This document shows positions 7,827-17,296 of a stretch of 63,078 bases of DNA, piece by piece. The position numbers were made by a program, and so were the translations under genes. The notes beneath the pieces were generated by a model that saw nothing but the letters and a program-made list of their open reading frames with translations, did no database searches and was not told the origin of the DNA. The first letter of the stretch is position 1; every line of letters starts with the position of its first letter. Source of the DNA: Bacteroidota bacterium (lineage in GTDB: Bacteria; Bacteroidota; Bacteroidia; Cytophagales; UBA9547); contig RDZG01000055.1 of NCBI GenBank assembly GCA_004293915.1, positions 1-63,078 of the forward strand, in the 5' to 3' direction.

Positions 7827-9170
7827 TTATTTTTGGCGAAACACCAATGTAATAGTTACGCCTTCAAAGGTATAAAACTCTCTCATTTTGTTTTCTAGGT
7901 AACGTTTGTATTGTTCGGGCACATATTTTGGATTAGAACAAAAGAAAGCAAAAGTTGGATTTCTCGTAGGTAATTGGGTTACATATTTGATTTTTACGTA
8001 CCTGCCAGCCACAGCGGGTGGTGGATACGCTGCAATTGCACCCAACATTTGCTCGTTGAGTATAGATGTAGGTATTTTTATAGATTTGTTATTATATACT
8101 TCAACAGCTTTTTCTAAAACTTTATGAATACGCTGTTTATTGATAACCGAAGTGAAAATAATAGGCAAAAAATCGGTTGGTTTGAGCTTTGCATTTATAA
8201 AATCTTCCCAATCTTTTGCTGTTTTAGAGTCTTTTTCATCTACCAAATCCCATTTATTGACTACAATTACAGAAGCTTTTTTGTTGCGAATGGCTAACGA
8301 TATAATATTTACATCTTGGCTTTCCATACCTTGTTGGGCATCAATCATACACACACATACATCTGCATGCTCAAGTGCATGTATGGAGCGAAGTACAGAA
8401 TAAAACTCAATATCTTCTTTATGAGCTGATTTTTTGCGAATTCCTGCAGTATCTGTAAGGATTACATTTAAACCGTAGGCTTTATAGTGCGTATCTATCG
8501 CATCGCGTGTTGTACCCGAAATATCAGTAACAATGCTTCGGTCCGTTCCTAAAAGCACATTTAGCATAGAAGATTTGCCCACATTTGGTCTACCAATGAT
8601 TGCAATGCGAGGAATATAATTTTCGTCTATTACATATTCTCCATCGGTTTCGAGGTCTTCGTTGTTAAATTCAGGTTCAAAATGCGATATTACAGCATCT
8701 AACAAATCGCCTGTACCTGTGCCTGTTTGCGATGAAACTGGAAATATTTCTTTTCCGATAGATAATGTATAAAAATCGGCTGCATAATGAAATTTATCGG
8801 GTGTATCTGCCTTGTTGGCAATAATATAAATCGGTTTATTGGTTCTGCGAACATAGTTTGCAAATTCTTTATCCAAATCAGTTACACCTTCGGACACATC
8901 AACCATAAAAAGAATTACAGTTGCCTCATTGATAGCCAATTGTACTTGTTTTCTGATTTCAGCCTCAAAAATATCATCTGAACCAACCACATATCCACCC
9001 GTATCGATAACCGTAAAATGCCTTCCCAACCACTCAGACTGACCATAGTGCCTATCTCTAGTTACACCACTCACATTATCCATAATGGCTTTTCTTTCTC
9101 CTATCAATCTATTAAAAAAAGTGGATTTCCCTACATTTGGTCGTCCTACTATGGCTACTATATTTGGCAT
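7827..9170 (-). CDS. der: Ribosome-assembly GTPase Der (EngA)
   Basis: Der is an essential double GTPase that acts in the maturation of the large ribosomal subunit. The 447-residue protein shows both G domains. The first has GRPNVGKS at residues 9-16, DTGGY and NKAD; the second has GRPNVGKS near 187, DTAGI and NKWD. A KH-like C-terminal domain follows and ends TFEGVTITLVFRQK. Length and motif order are normal for the family. The gene stands alone, upstream of the small lipoprotein gene on the same strand, with a 74-base gap. Confidence 0.97.
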   Translation of the reverse strand: MPNIVAIVGRPNVGKSTFFNRLIGERKAIMDNVSGVTRDRHYGQSEWLGRHFTVIDTGGYVVGSDDIFEAEIRKQVQLAINEATVILFMVDVSEGVTDLDKEFANYVRRTNKPIYIIANKADTPDKFHYAADFYTLSIGKEIFPVSSQTGTGTGDLLDAVISHFEPEFNNEDLETDGEYVIDENYIPRIAIIGRPNVGKSSMLNVLLGTDRSIVTDISGTTRDAIDTHYKAYGLNVILTDTAGIRKKSAHKEDIEFYSVLRSIHALEHADVCVCMIDAQQGMESQDVNIISLAIRNKKASVIVVNKWDLVDEKDSKTAKDWEDFINAKLKPTDFLPIIFTSVINKQRIHKVLEKAVEVYNNKSIKIPTSILNEQMLGAIAAYPPPAVAGRYVKIKYVTQLPTRNPTFAFFCSNPKYVPEQYKRYLENKMREFYTFEGVTITLVFRQK

Positions 9171-9559
9171 ATTGTTTTAAAATCGGCTGCAATTTAGCTC
9201 AAAAAAATGAAAAAACAGGCAATTATAATACCAATATGATAATGGAATGTAAAAACCAAAATCAAATAAATAAGAATTTATAATGAAATGTTTGTTACTA
9301 GTTGTCAAACAACATTGTCATAGAACAGATTAAAGTGTATTTTTAATCTTCACAAAAACTTGTTAGTTTTTTATACTATTATAAGAATATATAGATTTTT
9401 ATAACGATAAATTTAGGTCATTTTTTGTTGTTTTTCAAAGACCGCATTTGTACGTATAGAAAAATACAAATCAAAAAAATCTAATAAAAAAAGTTGCAAT
9501 ATTTGGAAACTTATATTAATTTTGACTAATTGAATGTGTTAAAAAAAATATAAAAGTAA
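9171..9559. other. Divergent intergenic region
   Basis: This 389-base stretch lies between der and toxin-antitoxin module 1. It is very AT-rich and has only tiny open frames (16 codons or fewer). Its right end carries a good promoter for the toxin-antitoxin genes (given separately). I found no clear promoter for der and no structured RNA. Confidence 0.5.
9494..9524 (+). promoter_or_regulatory. Promoter of RelE/XRE module 1
   Basis: TTG at 9494-9496 is followed after 20 bases by TAATTTTG at 9517-9524, a full match to the Bacteroidota consensus. Transcription should start near 9531, about 30 bases before the toxin start codon. Confidence 0.65.
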
Positions 9560-9901
9560 ATGCAGTATTTTGAAACACGATTTTTAGAAGAAGCCGACAA
9601 ATTCATTTCTGAATTGGATTTCAAAACTGCTAGAAAAGTGTTTTATAATATCGACCTTGCTCAACAAACAAACGATCCAAGATTATTTAAAAAACTAAAA
9701 GACGACATTTGGGAGTTCAGAACAATTTATGCTGGACTTCAAATTAGATTGCTTGCATTTTGGGATAAATCAGATGGCAAAGAAACTTTAGTAATGGCAA
9801 CACATGGTTTTATTAAAAAAGTTGATAAAGTTCCAGCAAACGAAATTGAAAGAGCTGTAAAAATTAGAGAGAAGTATTTTGACAACAAAAATAAAAAATA
9901 A
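9560..9901 (+). CDS. RelE/ParE-family toxin, HigB-like (module 1)
   Basis: The 113-residue protein belongs to the RelE/ParE superfamily, in the phage-derived Gp49/HigB-like branch. The characteristic core is present: LFKKLKDDIWEFRT, then RLLAFWDK and ATHGFIKKVDKVP, which leads to the C-terminal helix. HigB-type toxins are ribosome-dependent mRNA nucleases; that activity is inferred here from family. The toxin gene comes first and the antitoxin gene second, separated by four bases, which is the usual HigBA order. The product is about half identical by eye to a second toxin encoded at 39669-40025, including the DDIWEFRT and THGFIKK blocks. Confidence 0.85.
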   Translation: MQYFETRFLEEADKFISELDFKTARKVFYNIDLAQQTNDPRLFKKLKDDIWEFRTIYAGLQIRLLAFWDKSDGKETLVMATHGFIKKVDKVPANEIERAVKIREKYFDNKNKK

Positions 9902-9905
9902 CTAA

Positions 9906-10232
9906 ATGGCAAAGATAGAAAATAAATCATATTCACTTTCCGAAATGAAAGACAAGTATATTGGCAAAACGGGAACACCCGATAGAGATGAATATGAATA
10001 TGAACTTCGCATGGACGTTTTAGGCAGAATGATTAAGACTGCTCGGCAAGAACGCAATTTGACACAAGAACAACTTGGACAACTTGTAGGAGTGCAAAAA
10101 TCGCAAATATCAAAACTCGAAAGTAGTACAAACAGTGCGACAATTGACACGATTTTGAAAGTATTTAAAGCATTGAAAGCAGAAATAAATTTCAACGTAA
10201 AACTTGAAAAACAAATAATAAAACTAGCTTAA
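9906..10232 (+). CDS. XRE-family antitoxin (module 1)
   Basis: This 108-residue protein pairs with the preceding toxin. Residues 1-40 carry a distinctive segment (KYIGKTGTPDRDEYEYELRMDVLG) also present in the antitoxin of module 2. Residues about 41-95 are an XRE-type helix-turn-helix (ARQERNLTQEQLGQLVGVQKSQISKLESS). Antitoxins of this kind neutralise the toxin by direct contact and repress their own promoter. No obvious inverted repeat was found in the module 1 promoter, unlike module 2. The gene ends in a hydrophobic/basic tail. No terminator is visible right after it. Confidence 0.85.
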   Translation: MAKIENKSYSLSEMKDKYIGKTGTPDRDEYEYELRMDVLGRMIKTARQERNLTQEQLGQLVGVQKSQISKLESSTNSATIDTILKVFKALKAEINFNVKLEKQIIKLA

Positions 10233-10368
10233 GTAAAGAACAAACATACAATATGAATTTTTAAAAGTAACTATTTCATTTCTTAAATGGCATTATATTT
10301 AATTTTTTTTACAAAAAAATGCAGTTTTTTCAGGGACCAACATTAGTGGCAAATAATACCAAACTACA

Positions 10369-10851
10369 ATGACTAATAAAATGACAAATAGAAAAATTAT
10401 CAAGACTACTGGGACAGTTTTAGTTACCCAAAAAGCCGAAAACGTGTTTAATTACTTTGCTAATCCAAGCAATGATAATTTGTGGAGGTCTGAAATAAAT
10501 AAATCAACACTAAATGGTCCTTTGCAATTAGAAGTGAAAGTTTCTGAATATTCATATTTATCAAAAAAAATACCTAATAATTTGATTGAATTAAAGTGTA
10601 TTCATTTTGACAAAAACAATCTTGCAATTTTTGAAACATCGAACAGCGCACAATTTTACCTCAAAACCGAACGAAATGTAAAAGCAATTTCTAATAATAT
10701 AACAGAAATAATATACTCCATTACGTTTGATATTGAAATAGTGAAATATGCTTTGGGTTTTACTTTACCAAAATTTATTGTTTCCTGGAAGGCTAACAGT
10801 GATATGAAAAAATATTTACTACAACTAAAGACAATACTTGAAAAAAACTAG
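10369..10851 (+). CDS. Hypothetical protein, possibly SRPBCC fold
   Basis: The 160-residue product starts TGTVLVTQKAENVFNYFANPSNDNLWRSEI after a short lysine-rich tail. That opening strand-helix pattern and the final long helix (WKANSDMKKYLLQLKTILEK) resemble START/SRPBCC-type small-molecule-binding proteins. There is no signal peptide. The start may be at 10369 or at the internal ATG 10381; neither has a strong ribosome site. The neighbours (toxin-antitoxin genes and another unknown gene) give no hint of ligand or pathway. Confidence 0.5.
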   Translation: MTNKMTNRKIIKTTGTVLVTQKAENVFNYFANPSNDNLWRSEINKSTLNGPLQLEVKVSEYSYLSKKIPNNLIELKCIHFDKNNLAIFETSNSAQFYLKTERNVKAISNNITEIIYSITFDIEIVKYALGFTLPKFIVSWKANSDMKKYLLQLKTILEKN

Positions 10852-10914
10852 CTATTAAAAGCACATTTTCAATATTTTCTTTAAGACGGTTTTAATTAAA
10901 CTCAGGCTCAGAAA

Positions 10915-11343
10915 ATGGAAGATATAATTAAGTCAATAATGCTTGAATATGAAAAAAGTTCATTCTTGATAGATTTAATCAAGCATGAATCAGGCTACAA
11001 ATTTGTAAAAATTACTCAAAAAATATATGAAAGTAAAATAACAAATGAATTAAATATTAACCCAACTATTTTGACAGATTTAATTTCAGTTTTGGAACAA
11101 TTCAAAAATGAAATTGAAAATATAAGTCAACAAAATTCTTTATCATATTTTTCGGATCAACGACAGAAATCAATTATAGACAGATATTTAAAAGGAGTTA
11201 CTATAGAAGATTTAGCACTTCAATTTGACTGTTCGGTAGAAATTATAAATCAAATTTTATACAATAAAGGCATTAAAATTGTAGATAATAAAATGCCTAA
11301 AAAATACAGAAAGTCTAATTATACCCAAAAAAAGCGTTTTTGA
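10915..11343 (+). CDS. Hypothetical protein with C-terminal helix-turn-helix
   Basis: I do not recognise this 142-residue protein. Its first 80 residues look helical and charged. Residues about 85-125 (QKSIIDRYLKGVTIEDLALQFDCSVEIINQIL) match the spacing of a sigma-70 region 4 or Trp-repressor-like helix-turn-helix, followed by a basic tail (KKYRKSNYTQKKRF). A DNA-binding role is plausible but unproven. It is not obviously in an operon: 63 bases separate it from the preceding gene and 145 from ispE. Confidence 0.5.
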   Translation: MEDIIKSIMLEYEKSSFLIDLIKHESGYKFVKITQKIYESKITNELNINPTILTDLISVLEQFKNEIENISQQNSLSYFSDQRQKSIIDRYLKGVTIEDLALQFDCSVEIINQILYNKGIKIVDNKMPKKYRKSNYTQKKRF

Positions 11344-11488
11344 TTTTAACAAATACCATATATAAATTCACTAACACGAATCCAAAAATCAAACTTAGTT
11401 TTTAGACTTCTTCGTTTTTTAATAAAAATAAACACATTTCTTTAAAAATAATTCTACATAATTTTTTAATCTTGTATCAAAAAATCAA

Positions 11489-12292
11489 ATGATTGTATTT
11501 CCAAATGCTAAAATAAATTTGGGCTTAACCATAGTTTCAAAACGGCCCGATTTGTTTCATAATTTAGAAACTTGTTTTGTGTCTTTTGGCTGGAAAGATG
11601 CTTTAGAAATAGTTGAAAGTCAGCATTTTGAGTTTACATCATCTGGTATTCCTATAGCTGGAAATCCCGAAACTAATTTGTGTGTTCGGGCATATCAAAT
11701 GCTCAAAACCGATTTTGATTTACCAAACATAAAACTGCATTTGCACAAAAACATTCCGATTGGAGCAGGTTTGGGAGGTGGTTCGTCCGATGCAGCTTTT
11801 ACTTTAACACTGCTAAATCAGAAATTTAATCTCAATTTATCGAATCAAATTTTAGAAAATTATGCACGTAAACTTGGCAGCGATTGTGCTTTTTTTATTG
11901 AAAATACACCCAAATTTGCTACAGAAAAAGGCGATATTTTTCATCAAATTAATATAAATTTAAAAGAAAAATATTTAGTGGTTGTTTACCCAAACTTGCA
12001 TGTGAGCACTGCCGAAGCCTATGCAGGTGTGCAACCCCGAAATGCTTCTGCAAATTTGTTTGAATCGTTACAAAAACCAATTGAAACTTGGAAAAATTCG
12101 ATTGAAAACGATTTTGAAATTTCTGTTTTTAGAAAATATCCGCAATTAATGGAGCTTAAAAACTATTTTTATTCTAAAGGAGCAATATATGCCTCGATGA
12201 GCGGTTCGGGGTCAGCCATTTTTGGTATTTTTGAACATGAAACAATATTGAACTTTGATTCTAGTTTTCATACTTGGAACGGTTTTTTATAA
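11489..12292 (+). CDS. ispE: 4-diphosphocytidyl-2-C-methyl-D-erythritol kinase IspE
   Basis: IspE phosphorylates CDP-methylerythritol in the MEP pathway to isoprenoids. The 267-residue protein is a GHMP kinase: it opens with PNAKINLGL, has the ATP-binding loop PIGAGLGGGSSDAA near residues 92-105, and the C-terminal glycine motif MSGSGSAIFGIF near 235. Length is normal. IspH, the last MEP enzyme, and UppS, which uses the product, are elsewhere in the window. A TAATCTTG element close to the -7 consensus lies just upstream of the start, but its -33 partner is weak. Confidence 0.95.
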   Translation: MIVFPNAKINLGLTIVSKRPDLFHNLETCFVSFGWKDALEIVESQHFEFTSSGIPIAGNPETNLCVRAYQMLKTDFDLPNIKLHLHKNIPIGAGLGGGSSDAAFTLTLLNQKFNLNLSNQILENYARKLGSDCAFFIENTPKFATEKGDIFHQININLKEKYLVVVYPNLHVSTAEAYAGVQPRNASANLFESLQKPIETWKNSIENDFEISVFRKYPQLMELKNYFYSKGAIYASMSGSGSAIFGIFEHETILNFDSSFHTWNGFL

Positions 12293-12346
12293 TTTTTTGT
12301 ACTTATAAAATCAAGCTTTTCGCACCATAAAAGTAAAATTTTTAAA

Positions 12347-13252
12347 ATGACAAATCAAAATTCAAACGCAACATCCGTTTTTACAATTGGCTTGATTATA
12401 AGCATGATAATTTGGGGTGCAGCTTGGCCCGCTGGTAAAGTTTTAGCGGCTTATGGCACAGTTTCAAATGTGTTGATAACCAGATTTATTTTGGTAGTAT
12501 TATCGATGTTGCCATTTCTGTTTTGGTTTAAAATTGATTTCAAAATACAAAAAACTGGTTGGTTTCATGTTGCCATGGCTGGTTCGTTGATGGCAATTTA
12601 TAGTTACTTTTTTTTAAAAGGGTTACAAACTGGTTTGGCAGGGGCTGGTGGTGTTTTGGTAACTACGTTAAACCCAATTTTTGCTTATAGCATAGGATTG
12701 ATTATGCAAAAAAGATTACCAAACAGAAAAGAAACGATAGGTTTGTTTTTGGGAGTTTTGGCAGGAATGGTGTTGTTGCAAATTTGGAAAAAATATGATG
12801 AGATATTTTCGAGTGGAAATATCTACTTTTTACTTGCAGCATTTATTTGGGCAGCCATGAGCAAATTTAGTTCAAAAGCTGCAAGCTATGGACATTCGAT
12901 CAGTTTTAGTTTGTGGATTTATGTAATTACCGTTTTTTTATTATTTTTCTCTGTTGATTTTTCGGCATTAAAACAAATGTGGATGCAAGCAGATGCAGAT
13001 TTTTGGATGTTAATGTTTTATACTAGTGCAATAGGAACTTCGCTGGCAACGTCAATTTATTTTTTGGCTACCACAAAATTGGGAGCCGAAAGAGCAAGTA
13101 GTTTTATTTTTATTGTACCTTTTTCGGCAGCCATTTCTTCATGGATTTTTTTAGACGAAACCATCAAACCACATACAATAATTGGCGGAATTTTGGGAAT
13201 TTTAGCTGTTTTAGTATTGAATGGCAATTTTTTGGGTCAGAAAAAAATATAG
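12347..13252 (+). CDS. EamA/DMT-family transporter
   Basis: This 301-residue inner-membrane protein has ten predicted hydrophobic segments in two EamA repeats, typical of the drug/metabolite transporter superfamily. The first repeat begins GLIISMIIWGAAWPAGKVLA, and the second covers about 155-290 with the ending FLDETIKPHTIIGGILGILAVLVL. Such proteins export amino acids, nucleosides or other metabolites, or import some; the substrate cannot be read from sequence. It lies 54 bases after ispE on the same strand and may be co-transcribed. Confidence 0.88.
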   Translation: MTNQNSNATSVFTIGLIISMIIWGAAWPAGKVLAAYGTVSNVLITRFILVVLSMLPFLFWFKIDFKIQKTGWFHVAMAGSLMAIYSYFFLKGLQTGLAGAGGVLVTTLNPIFAYSIGLIMQKRLPNRKETIGLFLGVLAGMVLLQIWKKYDEIFSSGNIYFLLAAFIWAAMSKFSSKAASYGHSISFSLWIYVITVFLLFFSVDFSALKQMWMQADADFWMLMFYTSAIGTSLATSIYFLATTKLGAERASSFIFIVPFSAAISSWIFLDETIKPHTIIGGILGILAVLVLNGNFLGQKKI

Positions 13253-13311
13253 TGTTTTTTAGAAATTAAAATCGATAAGTGTCATATTTTTTTTCTAAAA
13301 TAATCTCCAAT

Positions 13312-13854
13312 TTATGCTTCTGAATACCTATAAACTTCCATTTCTCTATTACGATAATCATGAATATCAACTTCAATTATTTTTGAAAGATTTAGAGCCA
13401 ATGCTGTTGTTTTGGCTTCATCATCGGTTAAAATCTCGAAAATAATTTCATTTTTATCATTTAGTATTTGCAAATGAATATCGGGTTGTAATATCCCACC
13501 TTTATTATTTGAAAAATTTCCAGTATTGCTATTTGTAATGCTTTTAGGCGATGAATTTCTACGGAAAATATAAATGAGAGATATTTTGTCCGACTTTTTT
13601 GATTTGTAAATTTCTAATCCAAATATGTAGTATAAAAACTTTATTTCTTTATTTGAATATATCTTAACTTTTTGTCGAACATAATAATAGAATAGAACTA
13701 ATAAAATTGAAAAGAAAACAATAAACTTTAAAACAGAAAACGAAATATATAAATTGTATATAATTATTGGACCTAAAAATGCAGAAACAGCCCAAAAGAT
13801 ATATATTCTAATATCATAAACCAAAAAACTATTGAATAAAACTTTGTTGTTCAT
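13312..13854 (-). CDS. Hypothetical membrane protein
   Basis: The product has two hydrophobic segments near its N-terminus (IFWAVSAFLGPIIIYNLYIS and FIVFFSILLVLFYYYV), then a soluble part of about 110 residues. It resembles small PH-like or YcxB-type membrane proteins, but I cannot name a family. I start it at ATG 13854 (MNNKVLFNS): a longer frame from 13881 is open, but its first nine codons overlap the terminator hairpin of gcvP, which makes the downstream ATG more likely. It gives a 180-residue protein. The gene is convergent with the DMT transporter gene. Confidence 0.6.
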   Translation of the reverse strand: MNNKVLFNSFLVYDIRIYIFWAVSAFLGPIIIYNLYISFSVLKFIVFFSILLVLFYYYVRQKVKIYSNKEIKFLYYIFGLEIYKSKKSDKISLIYIFRRNSSPKSITNSNTGNFSNNKGGILQPDIHLQILNDKNEIIFEILTDDEAKTTALALNLSKIIEVDIHDYRNREMEVYRYSEA

Positions 13855-13860
13855 TATATA

Positions 13861-13901
13861 AAAAAACCTAGTATTTGGCAATTTAGTTTCTAAATACTAG
13901 G
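13861..13901 (-). terminator. Terminator of gcvP
   Basis: On the minus strand CCTAGTATTT (13901-13892) pairs perfectly with AAATACTAGG (13876-13867) over a 15-base loop, then six T follow (plus-strand A at 13861-13866). It lies 24 bases after the gcvP stop codon. Confidence 0.8.
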
Positions 13902-13924
13902 CTTATAAATTTTATGCGAAATTG

Positions 13925-16789
13925 TTAAGCATAAGCCTCTACAGGAATACAGCTGCAAATCAAATTTCTATCGCCAAAAGCACTATCGATTCGACTTACA
14001 GTTGGCCAAAACTTTTGTGCCATCACAAAAGGCAGTGGATAAGCTGCTTTTTGACGAGCATAAGGATATTCCCAAACATCGGCAATTACTACTTCTGCTG
14101 TATGTGGTGCATTTTTTAATACATTATTATCTTTTGGAAAAATCCCTTTTTCTATTTCCTCAATTTCTTTGCGAATAGCTATCATGGCATCGCAAAAACG
14201 GTCGAGTTCTGCTTTGCTTTCGCTTTCTGTTGGCTCTATCATCAAAGTGCCTGCTACAGGAAATGAAACCGTTGGTGCATGAAATCCATAATCCATTAAG
14301 CGTTTTGCAATATCTTCAACTTCTATACCCGTATTCATTTTAAAAGCCCTACAATCAACAATCATTTCATGCGCACATCTTCCATTTGAACCTGTATAAA
14401 GTATTGGATAGTGATTTTGCAAACGTGCTTTGATGTAATTGGCATTCAAAATGGCATATTCAGTAGCTTTTTTAAGTCCATCACCACCCATCATCGAAAT
14501 ATAGGCATACGAAATTGGTAAAATAGAAGCACTTCCCCATGGAGCAGCCGAAACAGCACCGTGTTTTCTGTCGTTATCAACCACTGAATGTCCGGCTAAA
14601 AATGGCGATAAATGTGCAGCCACACCTATTGGTCCCATACCTGGTCCGCCACCACCATGTGGAATACAAAAAGTTTTATGTAAATTCAAATGACAAACAT
14701 CAGCTCCAATATTTCCAGGACTTGTTAAACCAACTTGTGCATTCATGTTTGCTCCATCCATATATACTTGCCCACCACGTTCGTGAATGATTTTGCATAT
14801 CTCTTGAATTCCTTCTTCAAAAACACCATGAGTAGATGGATAAGTAACCATTAAACAAGACAGATTTTCTTTATGCAAATCAGCATGAAGTTTTAAATCT
14901 TCGATATCAATATTTCCCTTTTCATCACATTTTGTAACCACAACTTTCATGCCTGCCATCACAGCACTTGCAGGATTTGTGCCATGTGCCGAAGAAGGAA
15001 TAAGTGCAATGTTTCTATGTATATCGCCTCTCGAAATATGATATTCTCTAATTACCATTAAGCCAGCATATTCGCCTTGAGCTCCCGAATTGGGTTGCAA
15101 CGAAACATCTGCAAAACCAGTAACTTGACAAAGCCATTTTTTTAAGTCTTTGAACATCTCTGTATATCCTTCAGCTTGATTGCGAGGAATAAACGGATGT
15201 AATTGCCCAACTTCTGGAAATGTAACAGGTATCATTTCGGTTGTTGCGTTTAATTTCATGGTGCAAGAACCAAGCGAAATCATGCTATGAACCATCGACA
15301 AATCTTTGTTTTCTAATCGTTTCATATAGCGCAACATTTCGTGTTCGGTATGATATGAATTGAAAACTGGGTGTGTCATAAAATCACTTCTGCGGGTCAA
15401 TTCTGCATCGTAATCGGCATTGATATTCAAAATAGTTTCAGAAACTTGTCGTTCTGATACTCCAAGTGCCTTGGCAAAAACTGCAATTATACCATTAACA
15501 TCAGCCAATTCTGTGGTTTCGTCTAGTGAAATTTGAACATGATTCCCTGAATAATAAAAATTTATTTGTGCTTCTTCGGCTATTTTTTTAAAGCGTTCTA
15601 CAGCTATAATATCAAAAGAAAGTGTATCAAAATAGGTATCATTTTTAGGTTTAAAACCCATTTCATTTAACACAGTTCCTAAAGCTTTTGTATAAGTGTG
15701 GACACGTTTTGCAATGGTTTTTAATCCATCTTTGCCATGGTAAACAGCATACATGCCTGCAATAACTGATAATAAAACTTGGGCTGTACAGATATTAGAA
15801 GTTGCACGTTCTCGTTTGATATGTTGTTCGCGGGTTTGCAGCGACATACGATAGGCTTTTTTTCCTTTGGCATCTTGCGAAACACCAATTATTCTGCCTG
15901 GCATCGAGCGTTTGTAAGCATCTTTTGTGGCGAAAAAACCAGCATGAGGTCCGCCATAGCCCATTGGTACTCCAAATCGTTGCGAAGAACCAAAAACTAC
16001 ATCAGCACCCATTTCTCCAGGTGGAGTTAGTAATGTTAAAGCCAACAAATCTGATGCACAAGCCACAAAAACCTCGTTTTCTTTAGCTGACGCAATTAAA
16101 TTACTATAATTTTCTACTTTTCCATCCGATGCAGGATATTGCAACATAATTCCATAAAGCGAATCTGATGTTAAATCTACTTCATTGATATTTCCAATTT
16201 CTAATTCAATTCCTAAAGGTAAAGCTCTAGTTTTTAATACATCTATGGTTTGAGGGAAACATTTATCTGAAACAAAAAAGCGATTTGCATTTTTCTTTGC
16301 ATTGCTTCTCAAACTATGCAACATTGTAACTGCTTCTGCACCAGCTGTGGCTTCGTCCAAAAGCGAGGCATTTGCAATTTCCATGCCTGTAAGCTCAATT
16401 ACCATAGTTTGGTAATTGATAAGTGCTTCTAATCTGCCTTGAGCAATTTCGGCTTGGTATGGCGTATAGGCTGTGTACCAACCTGGATTTTCTAAAATAT
16501 TTCGTAAAATAACGGTTGGGGTAAGTGTATTATAATAACCCAAACCAATATAGGTTTTAAAAATTTTGTTTTTTGAAACCATAGATTTAAAATCTTGCAA
16601 AAACTGATGTTCGGTTTTTGCAACAGGAATATCCAATGGATTTTTAAGTCGGATGGCAGCTGGTACTGTTTCATTAATAAGCTGTTCGACCGATTTTACA
16701 CCAATTGTAGCTAAAATTTCAGCTAATTCAGTTTCTGATTTGCCCATGTGGCGAGCAATAAACCCAGGAGAAGTTAGGAGTGAATTCAA
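13925..16789 (-). CDS. gcvP: Glycine dehydrogenase (decarboxylating), P-protein
   Basis: GcvP is the PLP-dependent decarboxylase of the glycine cleavage system. At 954 residues it is the fused single-chain form in which the alpha-like and beta-like halves are joined. It starts with the typical [11 protein letters not shown] segment. The PLP-binding lysine lies in [17 protein letters not shown] near residue 706, with the glycine-rich loop right after it. Catalytic-half features such as [11 protein letters not shown] are intact. GcvT, GcvH and Lpd are not in the window, as is common in Bacteroidota where gcv genes are scattered. A -7-like element TAACTTTG (minus strand, 16823-16816) sits upstream without a clear -33 box. 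No glycine riboswitch is recognisable in the leader. Confidence 0.97.
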   Translation of the reverse strand: MNSLLTSPGFIARHMGKSETELAEILATIGVKSVEQLINETVPAAIRLKNPLDIPVAKTEHQFLQDFKSMVSKNKIFKTYIGLGYYNTLTPTVILRNILENPGWYTAYTPYQAEIAQGRLEALINYQTMVIELTGMEIANASLLDEATAGAEAVTMLHSLRSNAKKNANRFFVSDKCFPQTIDVLKTRALPLGIELEIGNINEVDLTSDSLYGIMLQYPASDGKVENYSNLIASAKENEVFVACASDLLALTLLTPPGEMGADVVFGSSQRFGVPMGYGGPHAGFFATKDAYKRSMPGRIIGVSQDAKGKKAYRMSLQTREQHIKRERATSNICTAQVLLSVIAGMYAVYHGKDGLKTIAKRVHTYTKALGTVLNEMGFKPKNDTYFDTLSFDIIAVERFKKIAEEAQINFYYSGNHVQISLDETTELADVNGIIAVFAKALGVSERQVSETILNINADYDAELTRRSDFMTHPVFNSYHTEHEMLRYMKRLENKDLSMVHSMISLGSCTMKLNATTEMIPVTFPEVGQLHPFIPRNQAEGYTEMFKDLKKWLCQVTGFADVSLQPNSGAQGEYAGLMVIREYHISRGDIHRNIALIPSSAHGTNPASAVMAGMKVVVTKCDEKGNIDIEDLKLHADLHKENLSCLMVTYPSTHGVFEEGIQEICKIIHERGGQVYMDGANMNAQVGLTSPGNIGADVCHLNLHKTFCIPHGGGGPGMGPIGVAAHLSPFLAGHSVVDNDRKHGAVSAAPWGSASILPISYAYISMMGGDGLKKATEYAILNANYIKARLQNHYPILYTGSNGRCAHEMIVDCRAFKMNTGIEVEDIAKRLMDYGFHAPTVSFPVAGTLMIEPTESESKAELDRFCDAMIAIRKEIEEIEKGIFPKDNNVLKNAPHTAEVVIADVWEYPYARQKAAYPLPFVMAQKFWPTVSRIDSAFGDRNLICSCIPVEAYA

Positions 16790-17028
16790 TTTTTTTATTT
16801 TTTAGATTACATTTACAAAGTTAGAATAAAATGGTGTGTGAAAAGACTTTGTTTATAAAATATTTTAAAATAAGATTTTGATTGAATATATAGTAATTAC
16901 TGGTTTTGAATTAATTATTTTTATGAAAGCAATAAATTGAAATAAACACATTTTTTAACTCATCAAAATTGTATTTTAAAGCAAAAAATATCAAAACAAC
17001 TTAGTTTGGAAGAAAAATTAACATAAAA

Positions 17029-17192
17029 AAAGGCAGCCAAAAGCTGCCTTTTTTATTTCCCAATTAAGATATTTAACCTTCTACAATTAAATATGTACTT
17101 TTAAGCCTTAGCCATTTCTTGTAATACTGATGCTTATTGTTGTATTTTGTTTTTAGCTTTACATATTTTATAAGTATATATACTCATTTATT
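17029..17192 (-). ncRNA. Candidate short transcript (sRNA or micro-ORF)
   Basis: A promoter-like pair upstream and the strong terminator downstream define a possible minus-strand RNA of about 165 bases. Near its 5' end an ATG (17187-17185) opens MSIYTYKICKAKNKIQQ, then a TAA, then in the same frame ASVLQEMAKA and another TAA. This looks like a 28-codon frame split by one stop codon, so it could be a decayed micro-gene, a tiny peptide, or a non-coding RNA. I do not recognise it as any known RNA family. Confidence 0.3.
17030..17050. terminator. Strong bidirectional terminator
   Basis: AAGGCAGC (17030-17037) pairs with GCTGCCTT (17043-17050) over a five-base loop, with A and T runs on either side. 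It lies 250 bases beyond the stop of the T9SS protein gene, too far to be simply that gene's own terminator unless there is a long 3' leader-like tail. Confidence 0.85.
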
Positions 17193-17198
17193 TATTTA

Positions 17199-17230
17199 CA
17201 AATAAAGTATATTTACTTATATTTCACAAA
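17199..17230 (-). promoter_or_regulatory. Candidate promoter of the short transcript
   Basis: On the minus strand TTTG (17230-17227) is followed after 20 bases by TTTATTTG (17206-17199), one mismatch from TAnnTTTG. The spacing is ideal for a Bacteroidota housekeeping promoter. Confidence 0.4.
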
Positions 17231-17296
17231 TCTTAGTTAAAAAATAAAGCAGATTCATTAAAAAGTGCACGTATTTGTATAAAATAGCATAGTTAT

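Larger units (their letters stand above)
16790..17296. other. Long intergenic region with promoter and terminator
   Basis: This 507-base gap between gcvP and the T9SS protein gene contains the gcvP upstream region on the left, a strong bidirectional terminator at 17030-17050 and, on the minus strand, a promoter-like pair at 17230-17199. The part between these two signals may be a separate short transcript (given as its own entry). No frame of more than 40 codons is open. Confidence 0.5.

Noticed and set aside
13253-13311. Terminator between the DMT transporter and the minus-strand membrane protein gene
   Set aside because: Only a nine-pair A/T stem with a loop of nearly 30 bases can be drawn (TTTTAGAAA with TTTCTAAAA); too weak to report.
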